Positions 1-8,899 of a stretch of DNA of 38,027 nucleotides are shown piece after piece; positions within the stretch are counted from its first letter, which is position 1; the number at the start of each line of letters is the position of its first letter. The stretch spans positions 1-38,027 of the forward strand of contig JAHEIE010000008.1 of assembly GCA_024639505.1 (NCBI GenBank), in the 5' to 3' direction. The DNA comes from Crocinitomicaceae bacterium. Its GTDB lineage: Bacteria > Bacteroidota > Bacteroidia > Flavobacteriales_D > CAJJDF01. Made by a program: the position numbers and the translations under genes. The notes under the pieces are model-generated. The model had not been told where the DNA came from, ran no database searches, and saw nothing but the letters and a program-made list of their open reading frames with translations.

Positions 1-1467
1 CGTTTTCAAAAAGTATTGGTAGAGCCTACAACTGTTGAGCAAACAATAGAAATATTGAACAACATCAAAAACCGGTACGAAGATCACCATTTGGTTACTT
101 ATACAAAGGAAGCCATTGACGCTTGTGTGAAATTAACTGCTCGTTACATGACCGATAGATTTTTGCCAGACAAAGCGATTGATGCAATGGACGAGGTTGG
201 ATCTAGGGTTCACATTACTAATATCAATGTGCCGCAAGCAATTATAGATGTTGAAAAAGCAATTGAAGATGTGAAGGAAAAAAAATCTTCGGTTGTAAAA
301 AGACAGAAGTATGAAGAGGCAGCACAATTAAGAGACGAAGAAAGACAGCTACAAGAAAAGTTAGAAATAGAAAAGAAAAAGTGGGAAGAGGAAACTGAAA
401 ACGACCGAGAAGTTGTAACAGAAGACAATGTTGCCGAAGTAGTTTCTATGATGACTGGGATTCCTGTACAAAGAGTTGCAGAAAAGGAAACTGGCAGACT
501 GAAAGAAATGGCTACCAATTTACAAGGAACAGTAATTGGCCAAGATGACGCAATCAAAAAGATAGTAAAAGCTATTCAGAGAAACAGAGCAGGACTAAAG
601 GACCCAAACAAACCAATTGGTTCGTTTATATTTTTAGGACCGACTGGAGTAGGAAAAACTCAATTAGCAAAAGAGTTAGCTAAATATTTATTCGACACGG
701 AAGAATCGTTAATTAGAATAGACATGAGTGAATACATGGAGAAATTCTCTGTCTCTAGATTAGTTGGAGCTCCTCCGGGATATGTAGGATATGAAGAAGG
801 TGGTCAGCTTACTGAAAAAGTGAGAAGAAAGCCCTACTCTATTATTTTGCTTGATGAGATTGAAAAAGCGCATCCAGATGTTTTCAATTTATTACTTCAG
901 GCCCTTGATGATGGTCAGTTGACTGATAGTTTGGGAAGAAAAATTGACTTCCGAAATACGGTAATCATTATGACTTCAAATATTGGAGCCAGACAATTGC
1001 AAGATTTTGGAACAGGAGTTGGATTTGGAACCAAAGCAAAAACAGATAGCGTAGACAAAGATACTCAGGCAGTGATTCAGTCTGCTTTGAAAAAAGCTTT
1101 TGCACCTGAATTCTTGAATAGAATTGATGACTTGATTCTGTTCAACTCATTGAGCAAGGAAGACATCCATAAAATTATTGACATTGAACTATCCAAACTA
1201 TACAAGAGAATTGACGAACTTGGTTTCAATATTGAATTGACTGACAAAGCAAAAGATTTTATTGCAGAAAAGGGTTATGACGCCAAATATGGAGCAAGAC
1301 CATTGAAACGATCTATTCAAAAATATTTGGAGGATCCATTGGCTGAGCAAATTATTCAACACGAAATTGGCGATGGAGACAAATTAGTGGTTGATTATGA
1401 TGATAAAAAAGAAGAAATCGAAATCAAACCGAAAAAAGGAAGAAAAAAGAAGTCTACTGAAGAGTAA
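1..1467 (+). CDS. clpC: ATP-dependent Clp protease ATPase subunit ClpC (3' part, 5' end outside window)
   Basis: AAA+ unfoldase that feeds substrates to the ClpP peptidase in the cytoplasm. The reading frame is open from base 1 (R-F-Q-K-V-L-V-E-P), so the TTG start in the ORF track at 16 is not a real start; about 488 C-terminal residues are visible. In order they show the end of the first AAA+ domain, a coiled middle region with a UVR-like motif (QKYEEAAQLRDEE, about residue 105) typical of ClpC rather than ClpB, then the second AAA+ domain with Walker A GPTGVGKT (about 213), Walker B IILLDEIEKAH, a sensor segment (IIMTSNIGA) and the FLNRIDD arginine-finger region, ending in a Lys-rich tail. 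A strong terminator follows at once. ClpC assignment is confident; whether it pairs with ClpP in this organism is inferred from the family. Confidence 0.95.
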   Translation, partial: RFQKVLVEPTTVEQTIEILNNIKNRYEDHHLVTYTKEAIDACVKLTARYMTDRFLPDKAIDAMDEVGSRVHITNINVPQAIIDVEKAIEDVKEKKSSVVKRQKYEEAAQLRDEERQLQEKLEIEKKKWEEETENDREVVTEDNVAEVVSMMTGIPVQRVAEKETGRLKEMATNLQGTVIGQDDAIKKIVKAIQRNRAGLKDPNKPIGSFIFLGPTGVGKTQLAKELAKYLFDTEESLIRIDMSEYMEKFSVSRLVGAPPGYVGYEEGGQLTEKVRRKPYSIILLDEIEKAHPDVFNLLLQALDDGQLTDSLGRKIDFRNTVIIMTSNIGARQLQDFGTGVGFGTKAKTDSVDKDTQAVIQSALKKAFAPEFLNRIDDLILFNSLSKEDIHKIIDIELSKLYKRIDELGFNIELTDKAKDFIAEKGYDAKYGARPLKRSIQKYLEDPLAEQIIQHEIGDGDKLVVDYDDKKEEIEIKPKKGRKKKSTEE

Positions 1468-1482
1468 AATTCTTTAAATACT

Positions 1483-1490
1483 TATATTTG
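1483..1490 (+). promoter_or_regulatory. TAnnTTTG -7 element, possible topB promoter
   Basis: TATATTTG is an exact match to the Bacteroidota -7 consensus TAnnTTTG and lies about 53 bases before the topB TTG start. No good TTG -33 element is visible at the usual spacing. Initiation here would place the clpC terminator hairpin at the 5' end of the topB transcript, so this may be a chance match. Confidence 0.3.
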
Positions 1491-1526
1491 AAGCTCATTC
1501 AGAATTCACTGAATGGGCTTTTTTTT
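1491..1526 (+). terminator. Rho-independent terminator after clpC
   Basis: A 12-bp stem (AAGCTCATTCAG / CTGAATGGGCTT, one G-T pair) with a 6-base AATTCA loop is followed directly by a run of T. It sits 23 bases after the clpC stop codon. Confidence 0.85.
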
Positions 1527-1543
1527 ATTAAAAATAGAGAGAA

Positions 1544-3856
1544 TTGAAAGTCTGTATTGCCGAAAAACCAAGTGTTGCCAGAGAAATTGCTGCCATTTTA
1601 GGAGCTGATTCTAAAAAGAATGGCTACTACGAAGGAAATGGCTATGCTGTAACTTATACTTTTGGGCATTTGTGCACACTTCTGGAGCCGAGCGATTATC
1701 ATCCGCAATGGAAAAGCTGGGATTTGAATATTCTGCCTATGCTTCCCGAGCGATTTGATACCAAAGTAAACTCAAACGAAGGAGTAAGAAAACAGTTTGA
1801 TGTAATTAAATCTTTGTTTGATAAAGCAAGTGTGGTTATAAACTGCGGGGATGCAGGAACTGAAGGAGAATTAATTCAACGGTGGGTAATTAACCAATGT
1901 GACTACAAAGGAGAGGTTCAACGATTGTGGATTTCTTCTCTGACTGAAGAAGCAATAAAAGAAGGTTTTAAGAATTTAAAACCCTCTTCAAACTACGATA
2001 ATTTATATTATGCAGGGTTTTCAAGAGCAATTGGCGATTGGTTGTTGGGACTGAATGCTACTCGATTATTCACAGTGAAATATGGAGGTTACAAGCAAGT
2101 ACTTTCTGTGGGAAGAGTCCAAACTCCTACTCTAGCTATGTTGGTAAACCGATACAAAGAGATTCAAAATTTTAAACCAGAACCTTATTGGGAACTACAA
2201 ACAACTTACAGAGAAACACAGTTTAGTTACGAAGAAGGACGGTTTAAGGAGAAAGAAGAAGGTCAGAAACTTGCCGACAAAGTAAAGGAAGATGATTTTG
2301 AAATTGTTTCTGTAACAAAAAAGAAAGGGAAGGAATACGCTCCCAAATTATTTGATTTGACAGGATTGCAAGTGTATTGCAATACCAAATTTGGATTTTC
2401 GGCTGATGAAACTCTCAAAACTGTTCAGAAATTATACGAATTGAAAGTTGTGACTTATCCTAGAGTTGATACAACTTTTTTGCCTAATGATGTATATCCT
2501 AAAATTACAGGCATTTTATCGAAATTGAGTAATTATCAGACTCTTACTCAGCCACTTTTGGGTGATAAAATAAGAAAGTCAAAAAAGGTATTTGACGACA
2601 AAAAAGTAACCGATCACCACGCTATAATTCCTACTGGGATGCAAAGTCATTTGCAACACAACCAACAATTGGTTTACGATATTATCACACGCAGATTTAT
2701 TGGGGTGTTTTATCCAGATTCGGATGTATCCAATTCAACTGTAATGGGAAAAGTAGCCGAAGTTCCTTTTAAAACAACTGGAAAAGAGATTTTGACAAAA
2801 GGTTGGCGAGTGGTGTTTGAAACTGAATCCAGTAAAGACAAGAATGACCAAGCTATTCTTCCAAATTTTGTAAAAGGAGAAAAAGGGCCGCACGAACCTT
2901 CATTTTTGGAAAAAGAAACAAAACCTCCAAGAAATTTCACGGAAGCTAGTTTGTTGCGTGCCATGGAAACAGCAGGGAAACAAGTAGACGATGATGAAAT
3001 GAGGGAATTGATGAAGGAAAACGGTATTGGAAGACCTTCGACTCGAGCTAGTATTATCGAAACTTTATTTAGACGAAAATACATTGAAAGACAAAAGAAA
3101 TTAGTAATTCCAACAGAAACAGGAATCAGCTTAATTGATTTGATTGATAATGAATTACTAAAATCAGCAGAACTTACTGGACGATGGGAAAAACGGCTAA
3201 AAGAAATAGAACGTGGCGATTTTAAGGCAGGTGAATTCATTCATAACATGAAAAAAATGGTGTATGAATTGGTAGCAGAAGTAAAATCGAATAACACTGT
3301 GAAGCGAATCACATCCAATGTTCCTGAGATTAAAAAAACTGAGAATAAAGCTACGAAAATAAGTAAGTCTGCAGGGAAAGGAAAGAAAGAATTAGTTGGA
3401 AAAACTTGCATAAAATGCAAAGCGGGTAAATTTATAAAGGGAGGTTCTGCCTATGGCTGTTCAAATTACAAAAACGGTTGTAAATTCATTCTTCCTTTTA
3501 AAATTCATGGGAAGAAAATATCTGAAAATCAATTGGTAAGACTGCTTGATAAAGGAAGTACAACTAATCTAAAAGGATTTACTTCAAACAATCAAAAAGT
3601 AGATGGAGTGCTAAAATTTGACGAGAATTTTAATTTAAAACTAGAACCCAAAGCAGCTAAAGATAAATCTAAAAATACAGATTTAATTCGTTGCCCGAAA
3701 TGTAAAAAAGGAATGGTAATAAAAGGGAAAACTGCTTATGGTTGTTCTGATTATAAAACGGGTTGTGATTTTGTTTTTCCTTTTCAAAAGATAAAGGAAA
3801 AAGCGAATGGAAAATCTCTTACAAAAGAATTGGTGTTGGAAATAATTTCTGAATAA
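1544..3856 (+). CDS. topB: DNA topoisomerase III (type IA)
   Basis: Type IA topoisomerase that relaxes and decatenates DNA by passage through a transient single-strand break. Of its 770 residues, the Toprim domain is at the N-terminus (EKPSVA at 7-12; acidic GDAGTEGELI at 102-111), followed by the type IA core with the catalytic tyrosine in TYPRVDT (Tyr305). The C-terminal tail holds two Cys4 zinc-ribbon-like repeats: CIKCKAG...GCSNYKNGC (about 622-646) and CPKCKKG...GCSDYKTGC (about 717-742). The start is TTG: MKVCIAEKPSVA is the expected exact N-terminus of the family, and no in-frame ATG lies nearby. It converges with the DEAD-box helicase gene, only 5 bases away. Classification as TopB rather than TopA rests on the N-terminal signature and overall architecture. 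Confidence 0.93.
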   Translation: MKVCIAEKPSVAREIAAILGADSKKNGYYEGNGYAVTYTFGHLCTLLEPSDYHPQWKSWDLNILPMLPERFDTKVNSNEGVRKQFDVIKSLFDKASVVINCGDAGTEGELIQRWVINQCDYKGEVQRLWISSLTEEAIKEGFKNLKPSSNYDNLYYAGFSRAIGDWLLGLNATRLFTVKYGGYKQVLSVGRVQTPTLAMLVNRYKEIQNFKPEPYWELQTTYRETQFSYEEGRFKEKEEGQKLADKVKEDDFEIVSVTKKKGKEYAPKLFDLTGLQVYCNTKFGFSADETLKTVQKLYELKVVTYPRVDTTFLPNDVYPKITGILSKLSNYQTLTQPLLGDKIRKSKKVFDDKKVTDHHAIIPTGMQSHLQHNQQLVYDIITRRFIGVFYPDSDVSNSTVMGKVAEVPFKTTGKEILTKGWRVVFETESSKDKNDQAILPNFVKGEKGPHEPSFLEKETKPPRNFTEASLLRAMETAGKQVDDDEMRELMKENGIGRPSTRASIIETLFRRKYIERQKKLVIPTETGISLIDLIDNELLKSAELTGRWEKRLKEIERGDFKAGEFIHNMKKMVYELVAEVKSNNTVKRITSNVPEIKKTENKATKISKSAGKGKKELVGKTCIKCKAGKFIKGGSAYGCSNYKNGCKFILPFKIHGKKISENQLVRLLDKGSTTNLKGFTSNNQKVDGVLKFDENFNLKLEPKAAKDKSKNTDLIRCPKCKKGMVIKGKTAYGCSDYKTGCDFVFPFQKIKEKANGKSLTKELVLEIISE

Positions 3857-3861
3857 CGGAA

Positions 3862-5100
3862 TTACTTCTTTTTGTTCTTTTTTACTTTTTTATCCAATTC
3901 CTCTATTTGCCCCATCAATTCCTTCACACTCAAACTTGTATCTTCACTAAAATCGACTGTTTGTCGGTATTCGTCTTGTTTTAATTCTAATACTTTAATT
4001 GGTTTACCTACAAATTTTTCTATTTCATCTAGCAATGGTTTTTCTTCATTAGCACAAAACGAAACTGCATCACCTTTTTCCTTTCCTCTTCCAGTTCTTC
4101 CAATCCTATGAACGTAATTTTCTGCAACATCTGGCAAGTCGTAATTTACAACGTAATCTACATTTGCAATGTCAATTCCCCTCGCAGATACATCAGTCGC
4201 AATCATTACATTTACTTTTCCGGTACGGAAAAAATTCATCACCGAACTTCTGTCTTTTTGAGCTTTATCTCCATGAATTGTCATCGATTCTATTTCGACT
4301 CTATCCATTGCTTTTTTCACCCTTTCGGCACGAACTTTTGTTCGCACAAACACCAATATTTTACTTTTTGGGTTCTCTTTAATTAATCTCTCTAAGAAAA
4401 ATCGCTTGTCGTCCATTTTCACAAAGGCCACTGAGTGTTTGATATTCTTGGAAACTGGATCTTTTGGAGCAATTTGAATTCGAATTGCATTGCTTTTGAT
4501 CAAATCATAAGCAGTTTTCTTGATTTTGGCACTAATCGTTGCCGAGAAAAAGAGGGTTTGCCTCACTTTGGGCATTCTTTCCATTACATCCACTATGTCT
4601 TTCTTGAATCCCAAATCCAGCATGTGATCGGCTTCATCCAACACTAAAGTCTGCACTTTATCCAAACTTAAAAATCGTTGGTGATGCAGGTCAAACATTC
4701 TTCCTGGTGTTGTAACTAATACATCTACACCTTTCAAAAGTTTAGCTATTTGTGATTCTTGATCAACTCCACCAAAAAGCGCCAAAGTATTTACTCTTGT
4801 TCCTTTTCCTAATTTGGTAAACACCTCACCTATTTGCTGTGCCAATTCTCTAGTAGGAACCATTACCAAAGCTCTAATTACAGATTCTTTGTGATTCCTC
4901 TTTTTCTTTTGAATGTCATTGATAATAGGAATTGCGAATGCAGCCGTTTTTCCAGTACCAGTTTGAGCTATTGCCAATAAATCTTCTCCTTTCATTATTG
5001 CAGGAATCGATTTATACTGAATATCCGTTGGTTTTTTAAACCCAATTTTTTCCAGATTATTAATAATTTCTGGCGTAAAGCTGTATTGACTAAATTTCAT
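3862..5100 (-). CDS. DEAD-box ATP-dependent RNA helicase (RhlE-like)
   Basis: Cytoplasmic RNA helicase of 412 residues. All core motifs are present in order: Q-motif region (FKKPTDIQ, about 21-28), motif I AQTGTGKT (about 45-52), PTRELAQQ, TPGR, motif II DEAD (VLDEADHML), motif III SAT, the second RecA domain and motif VI HRIGRTGRG. A short Lys-rich tail (KKVKKNKKK) ends the protein, as in RhlE-like enzymes that bind RNA through a basic extension. It lies 25 bases downstream of the SDR-fold gene on the same strand. A promoter-like TTG-N17-TATCTTTA overlaps that gene's stop codon and ends 4 bases before the ATG, so it may have its own leaderless transcript. The role in ribosome assembly or cold-stress RNA handling is known for the family, not visible here. 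Confidence 0.93.
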   Translation of the reverse strand: MKFSQYSFTPEIINNLEKIGFKKPTDIQYKSIPAIMKGEDLLAIAQTGTGKTAAFAIPIINDIQKKKRNHKESVIRALVMVPTRELAQQIGEVFTKLGKGTRVNTLALFGGVDQESQIAKLLKGVDVLVTTPGRMFDLHHQRFLSLDKVQTLVLDEADHMLDLGFKKDIVDVMERMPKVRQTLFFSATISAKIKKTAYDLIKSNAIRIQIAPKDPVSKNIKHSVAFVKMDDKRFFLERLIKENPKSKILVFVRTKVRAERVKKAMDRVEIESMTIHGDKAQKDRSSVMNFFRTGKVNVMIATDVSARGIDIANVDYVVNYDLPDVAENYVHRIGRTGRGKEKGDAVSFCANEEKPLLDEIEKFVGKPIKVLELKQDEYRQTVDFSEDTSLSVKELMGQIEELDKKVKKNKKK

Positions 5101-5104
5101 GGTG

Positions 5105-5132
5105 TAAAGATAAGGTTTATTACTGCTACCAA
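5105..5132 (-). promoter_or_regulatory. Putative promoter of the DEAD-box helicase gene
   Basis: On the minus strand TTG, 17 bases, then TATCTTTA matches the Bacteroidota -33/-7 arrangement except for the last base (A for G). The TTG sits in the last Trp codon and stop of the upstream gene, and the -7 element ends only 4 bases before the ATG, implying a leaderless or nearly leaderless mRNA. Confidence 0.4.
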
Positions 5133-6670
5133 CTAATTGGCATATAATCTTTCAGGAATTGTCCGTTCCAATGTTTTCCGGTATTTATTCCGTCAATCAA
5201 AGGATCTAGCACTCTGGCAGCACCATCTACTATATCAAGCGGTGGCTGAAAATCGTGTTCTTCCACTTTCTTTTGAGACAACTGAACTGGATCTTCGTCT
5301 GTTACCCAACCCGTATCCACAGCATTCATAAACACACCATCTTTTCCAAATTCACTTGCCGAAGTATGAGTCATCATATTCAAAGCTGCTTTTGCCATAT
5401 TGGTATGCGGATGACGCGATATTTTGTGAAACGTATGAAATTTTCCTTCCATAGCTGAAACGTTGATAATGTGTTTTTTACCTGTGTTTTCTTCACGCAT
5501 TAGATTAGATAATCTATTGCATAAAACGAAAGGAGCTACTGCATTTACAAGCTGTACTTCTACCATTTCTAAGGTTTCAATTTCCCCTAGTTTCAATCTC
5601 CAACTGTTTGTTTTTCGCAAATCTACTTGTTGCAAATCTGCATCTAATTTTCCTTCAGGAAAAACCTCTTTACTGGTAATAGCATTATCGAAACTGTACG
5701 GGATTTGCGATAATTTTGCCGAAGCACTTATTCCAATCCCCGGTCGATTGCTGTGCCAAGAAACAGGTAAATTCTTTTTATCCATTGTCTTTTCAGAGAA
5801 TTGATTCAATTCATCCAAACAAGTTTTGTGATCTTTTAATAATTCTCTAGCTTTTTCGGGTAATTGATCAAATGGTGTTTCTTCCCACTCCATCATGTGC
5901 GAGTAAAAGCCTGCTGGTCTTCTCACCGTTTGTGCCGCATTGTTGATCAAAATATCCAACCTACTAAACTTAGATTCAATAAAATTGCAAAAAATCTCCA
6001 CACTAGGAATGTGCCTTAAATCCAATCCGTGAATGTGTAATCTATCTTTCCATTCATGGTAATCGTCTTCTTTAGAAAAACGAATTGCTGAATCCACAGG
6101 AAAGCGAGTGGTTGCAACGACTTCGGCCCCCGAACGCAATAAAATTAAGGTAATGTGATATCCGATTTTTAATCTAGAACCTGTTACCACAGCAACTTGG
6201 CCAGTTAAATCTGCCGTTTGGAAACGTTTGGCATAATTGAAATCTCCACACGATTCGCACATCGTGTCATAAAAATGATGCAATTCGGTAAACTCTTCTT
6301 TACACACATAGCAATTTCTTGGACTTTCTAGTGCTCCTCTACTTATCGAATTTGGGTTTTCCAACATTTTTGGAGCTACAAAAACTGCATCTTCTCTTGC
6401 ACTTCGTATTCCAGTGTTTTTTCGTGCGTGCTTTTCTCTTTCTCTTTTCTTTCTTTGTGCTGCTTTTTTAGCATTTTTCACCCTCAAATCTTGCTCTTCC
6501 TTTGTTGGTCGAGATAGTTTTCCCGCTGCCATCATCAATTCCTTACGCTTTTCTTTAGAAAGTTCAAAAATTTGATTGGTATCTTCCAATAAATTTTCAA
6601 GTGTGGCAATACACTGGTTTATTTCCTCTTCTGTCAGGATTTTTTTGCCTTCTGAATTCTTTTCTTCCAT
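5126..6670 (-). CDS. SDR-fold (Rossmann) protein with N-terminal charged extension and Cys4 zinc motif
   Basis: A 514-residue protein. Residues 1-110 are highly charged and helical ([17 protein letters not shown]). Next comes a Cys-x2-Cys-x14-Cys-x2-Cys motif (C120, C123, C138, C141), probably zinc-binding. A short-chain dehydrogenase/reductase domain starts near 156 with the nucleotide-binding [12 protein letters not shown], then LINNAAQT (NNAG-like) and INVSAMEG, which supplies the SDR serine. At the expected YxxxK site the sequence is TNMAK, so the catalytic Tyr is replaced by Thr; the later [12 protein letters not shown] is SDR-like. It is therefore uncertain that it is a working oxidoreductase. 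Its ATG overlaps the stop of the upstream DsbA-like gene (TAATG), indicating translational coupling. It is much longer than a usual SDR of about 250 residues. Substrate unknown. Confidence 0.8.
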   Translation of the reverse strand: MEEKNSEGKKILTEEEINQCIATLENLLEDTNQIFELSKEKRKELMMAAGKLSRPTKEEQDLRVKNAKKAAQRKKREREKHARKNTGIRSAREDAVFVAPKMLENPNSISRGALESPRNCYVCKEEFTELHHFYDTMCESCGDFNYAKRFQTADLTGQVAVVTGSRLKIGYHITLILLRSGAEVVATTRFPVDSAIRFSKEDDYHEWKDRLHIHGLDLRHIPSVEIFCNFIESKFSRLDILINNAAQTVRRPAGFYSHMMEWEETPFDQLPEKARELLKDHKTCLDELNQFSEKTMDKKNLPVSWHSNRPGIGISASAKLSQIPYSFDNAITSKEVFPEGKLDADLQQVDLRKTNSWRLKLGEIETLEMVEVQLVNAVAPFVLCNRLSNLMREENTGKKHIINVSAMEGKFHTFHKISRHPHTNMAKAALNMMTHTSASEFGKDGVFMNAVDTGWVTDEDPVQLSQKKVEEHDFQPPLDIVDGAARVLDPLIDGINTGKHWNGQFLKDYMPISW

Positions 6671-7317
6671 TACTTAGTCACTTCTTTTTGAACATTTTGA
6701 TACACCTCTTCTAAGTCAGCAAATTCTCTGTAACCATTAGAAATCATATAAAATTGCTTCCTTAGTTTCACCACTACCGAAGGAAATCCTTTGATTCCCA
6801 TCTCGGAAGACAGCTGAAAATCAGTTTTAGTTGCATATTTTGCTTCTTCACTTTCAAATAGTTCTTCAAATCGAGATTTATCCATTCCAAATTCGTCTGC
6901 AACCTCCAAGAAAGTTTCAAGTAAATTGATGTTTCTGTTTTTCACATAAAAAGCTATTTGAACAGCCTTAAAAAAAGCCAATTCCTTAGTTGGATCCATC
7001 ATACGGCAAACTATCACAGCTCTTGAAGCTGGCTCAGTATCTAGCACAAAATCTTCGTTGGTAAACATATCGAAAGAAAATGGCTGTCCGGTTCTTTTTT
7101 CAATTTCTATCCAATGCGATTTAAGAAATTCCTCCATTTGATGAACCATTTCAACCCCATTAGGTCTCAAGCCACCTTGCACCATTCGAAGAGTTAGCTC
7201 AGGATGTTTTTCTATAAATTTATCCAATTCTGGAGCAAATCCATAACACCAAGAACATAGGGTGTCACCTATATATATTAAGGAATTTTCCTCGCTTTGT
7301 ATCCAATCTAAATTCAT
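6670..7317 (-). CDS. DsbA-family (FrnE-like) thioredoxin-fold protein
   Basis: A 215-residue thioredoxin-fold protein with a CxxC site near the N-terminus ([14 protein letters not shown], Cys22/Cys25) and an inserted helical domain, as in the DsbA/FrnE branch (known for disulfide exchange or isomerase-type reactions). A cis-Pro-like loop is present ([10 protein letters not shown]). No signal peptide is visible, so a cytoplasmic location is likely, unlike classical DsbA. Its stop codon overlaps the start of the SDR-fold gene by one base, so the two are probably made together and may act together. A TACCTTTA -7-like element ends 4 bases before the ATG. Confidence 0.85.
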   Translation of the reverse strand: MNLDWIQSEENSLIYIGDTLCSWCYGFAPELDKFIEKHPELTLRMVQGGLRPNGVEMVHQMEEFLKSHWIEIEKRTGQPFSFDMFTNEDFVLDTEPASRAVIVCRMMDPTKELAFFKAVQIAFYVKNRNINLLETFLEVADEFGMDKSRFEELFESEEAKYATKTDFQLSSEMGIKGFPSVVVKLRKQFYMISNGYREFADLEEVYQNVQKEVTK

Positions 7318-7321
7318 GGTA

Positions 7322-7329
7322 TAAAGGTA
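7322..7329 (-). promoter_or_regulatory. Putative -7 element before the DsbA-like gene
   Basis: TACCTTTA on the minus strand resembles TAnnTTTG and lies 4 bases before the ATG at 7317. No clear -33 TTG is seen at the right distance, so the call is weak. Confidence 0.3.
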
Positions 7330-7404
7330 TTACATTTTTTAATTCTATTCTGCTTGTAAATTCTATTTCAGATGAATTAAAACGGTTTTTAAACACCTTT
7401 TATA

Positions 7405-7412
7405 TATATTTA
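7405..7412 (+). promoter_or_regulatory. Putative -7 element before the symporter gene
   Basis: TATATTTA resembles TAnnTTTG and lies 5 bases before the ATG at 7418, in the short divergent spacer between the DsbA-like gene and the symporter. The -33 region is poor. Confidence 0.3.
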
Positions 7413-7417
7413 GCCCT

Positions 7418-8743
7418 ATGAAAAAATTACCCTTACACTTAAAAATTCTAATAGGAATGTTCCTTGGAGTAATCTTTGGAGTCATTATGATGCAAATTAA
7501 TGGAGGAAAAGATTTTACTATTGATTGGATAAAACCGTTAGGAACCATCTTTGTGAACTTATTAAAATTGATTGCAATTCCTTTGATTGTTGCTTCATTA
7601 CTAAAGGGAATTTCTGACTTAAAAGACATCTCTAAATTTGCGAAAATTGGAGGAAGATCAATCTTAATTTACATTGGTACAACGGTTGTTGCCATTTCCA
7701 TTGGATTGGTAATAGTAAATATAGTTCAACCTGGATCAGGTATTTCGCCCGAAACTGTGGAACAACTAGAAGAAACTTACAAGGGGAATTCGGGAATCAC
7801 CTCTAAACTTTCTACGGCTGCCTCGCAAAAAGAAAGTGGTCCTCTCGATTTTGTAGTTGATATGATTCCAAGTAACTTGTTTAAAGCCTTAGGTGACAAC
7901 GGCAATATGCTTCAAGTCATTTTCTTTATTATATTTTTTGGAATATCGATGTTGCTGATTCCTGAAAAAAGTGCCAAACCAATCAAAGATTTTTTTGATG
8001 GATTGAACGATGTCGTACTCAAAATGGTTGATTTAATTATGATAACAGCACCAGTTGCAGTATTTGCTCTTCTGGCAACTGTTATTGTTTCGGCAGAAAG
8101 TTGGGAAATCATTCAAGCCTTAATCATTTATTCGCTTACCGTTATTGGCGGATTGCTTTTAATGATCGTGTTCTATCTACTATTAGTCTCTCTAATAGTA
8201 AAGAAAAATCCATTTTGGTTTTTGAAACAATTAGCTCCAGCACAATTACTCGCATTTACCACAAGCAGTTCTGCTGCCACTCTTCCCGTAACAATGGAAC
8301 GTGTAGAAGAACATTTAGGTGTAGACAAAGAAGTTTCAAGTTTTGTACTTCCGGTTGGAGCCACAATAAACATGGATGGCACAAGTTTGTATCAAGCAGT
8401 TGCTGCTGTGTTTATTGCACAGGTACTGGGAGTAGATTTAACTACCTCAGATCAGTTGACAATTGTGTTAACAGCTCTGATGGCTTCTATTGGTTCGGCT
8501 GCGGTTCCTGGGGCTGGAATGGTTATGTTAGTTATTGTATTACAAGCAGTAGGTAAATTTTCGCCAGAACAAATTGCTATTGGGTTAACACTTATTTTTG
8601 CGGTAGACAGACCTCTTGATATGTTTAGGACTACCATAAATGTTACAGGAGATGCAACAGTATCAATGATAGTAGCAAAATCTTTAGGTAAAATTCACGA
8701 CCCAAAACCAAAAGATTGGGATGATAATTTAGAGAATGTGTGA
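7418..8743 (+). CDS. Dicarboxylate/amino acid:cation symporter (DAACS/GltP family)
   Basis: Inner-membrane secondary transporter of 441 residues, the usual length for this family, which imports glutamate, aspartate or C4-dicarboxylates with Na+ or H+. Visible hallmarks are the N-terminal helix MKKLPLHLKILIGMFLGVIFG, the serine-rich hairpin motif TTSSSAATLPVT, the cation/substrate segment NMDGTSLYQAV and the late helix motif AVDRPLDMFRTTINVTGD. Alternating hydrophobic segments fit eight helices plus two re-entrant loops. It is monocistronic: divergent from the DsbA-like gene and closed by a strong terminator. Substrate preference (glutamate versus dicarboxylate) cannot be settled by eye. Confidence 0.93.
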   Translation: MKKLPLHLKILIGMFLGVIFGVIMMQINGGKDFTIDWIKPLGTIFVNLLKLIAIPLIVASLLKGISDLKDISKFAKIGGRSILIYIGTTVVAISIGLVIVNIVQPGSGISPETVEQLEETYKGNSGITSKLSTAASQKESGPLDFVVDMIPSNLFKALGDNGNMLQVIFFIIFFGISMLLIPEKSAKPIKDFFDGLNDVVLKMVDLIMITAPVAVFALLATVIVSAESWEIIQALIIYSLTVIGGLLLMIVFYLLLVSLIVKKNPFWFLKQLAPAQLLAFTTSSSAATLPVTMERVEEHLGVDKEVSSFVLPVGATINMDGTSLYQAVAAVFIAQVLGVDLTTSDQLTIVLTALMASIGSAAVPGAGMVMLVIVLQAVGKFSPEQIAIGLTLIFAVDRPLDMFRTTINVTGDATVSMIVAKSLGKIHDPKPKDWDDNLENV

Positions 8744-8763
8744 CATTTTAGTGTAAAACCTAA

Positions 8764-8801
8764 AAAAGGATTTCATTTAAAATGAAATCCTTTTCTTTTT
8801 A
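8764..8801 (+). terminator. Rho-independent terminator, probably bidirectional
   Basis: A perfect 13-bp inverted repeat AAAAGGATTTCAT / ATGAAATCCTTTT with a 5-base loop is followed by CTTTTT. It closes the symporter gene. The AT-rich flanks (T-rich on both strands) suggest it also ends the minus-strand small gene at 8900-9040. Confidence 0.85.
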
Positions 8802-8806
8802 TTAAC

Positions 8807-8884
8807 CCCGCAAGCGGGAATTATTAACTATCGTCACGAACCACCGTGACTTATTATTGGAGTGAAACTATTAAAACACTCCAA
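8807..8884. repeat. Three tandem short hairpins separated by TTATTA spacers
   Basis: Three unrelated perfect inverted repeats follow one another: CCCGC-AA-GCGGG (8807-8818), GTCACG-N6-CGTGAC (8833-8850) and TTGGAGTG-N12-CACTCCAA (8857-8884). Each is bordered by a TTATTA-containing spacer (AATTATTAACTATC, TTATTA, ATGTTATTATTC). On the minus strand they lie just after the small ORF at 8900-9040 and before the terminator, so they would form a structured 3' UTR. They could equally be a processed small RNA. No coding potential is seen. Confidence 0.6.
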
Positions 8885-8899
8885 ATGTTATTATTCTAT

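Noticed and set aside
8807-8884. A CRISPR-like array at the three hairpins
   Set aside because: The three stems have different sequences and the spacers are short and similar, the reverse of a CRISPR array.
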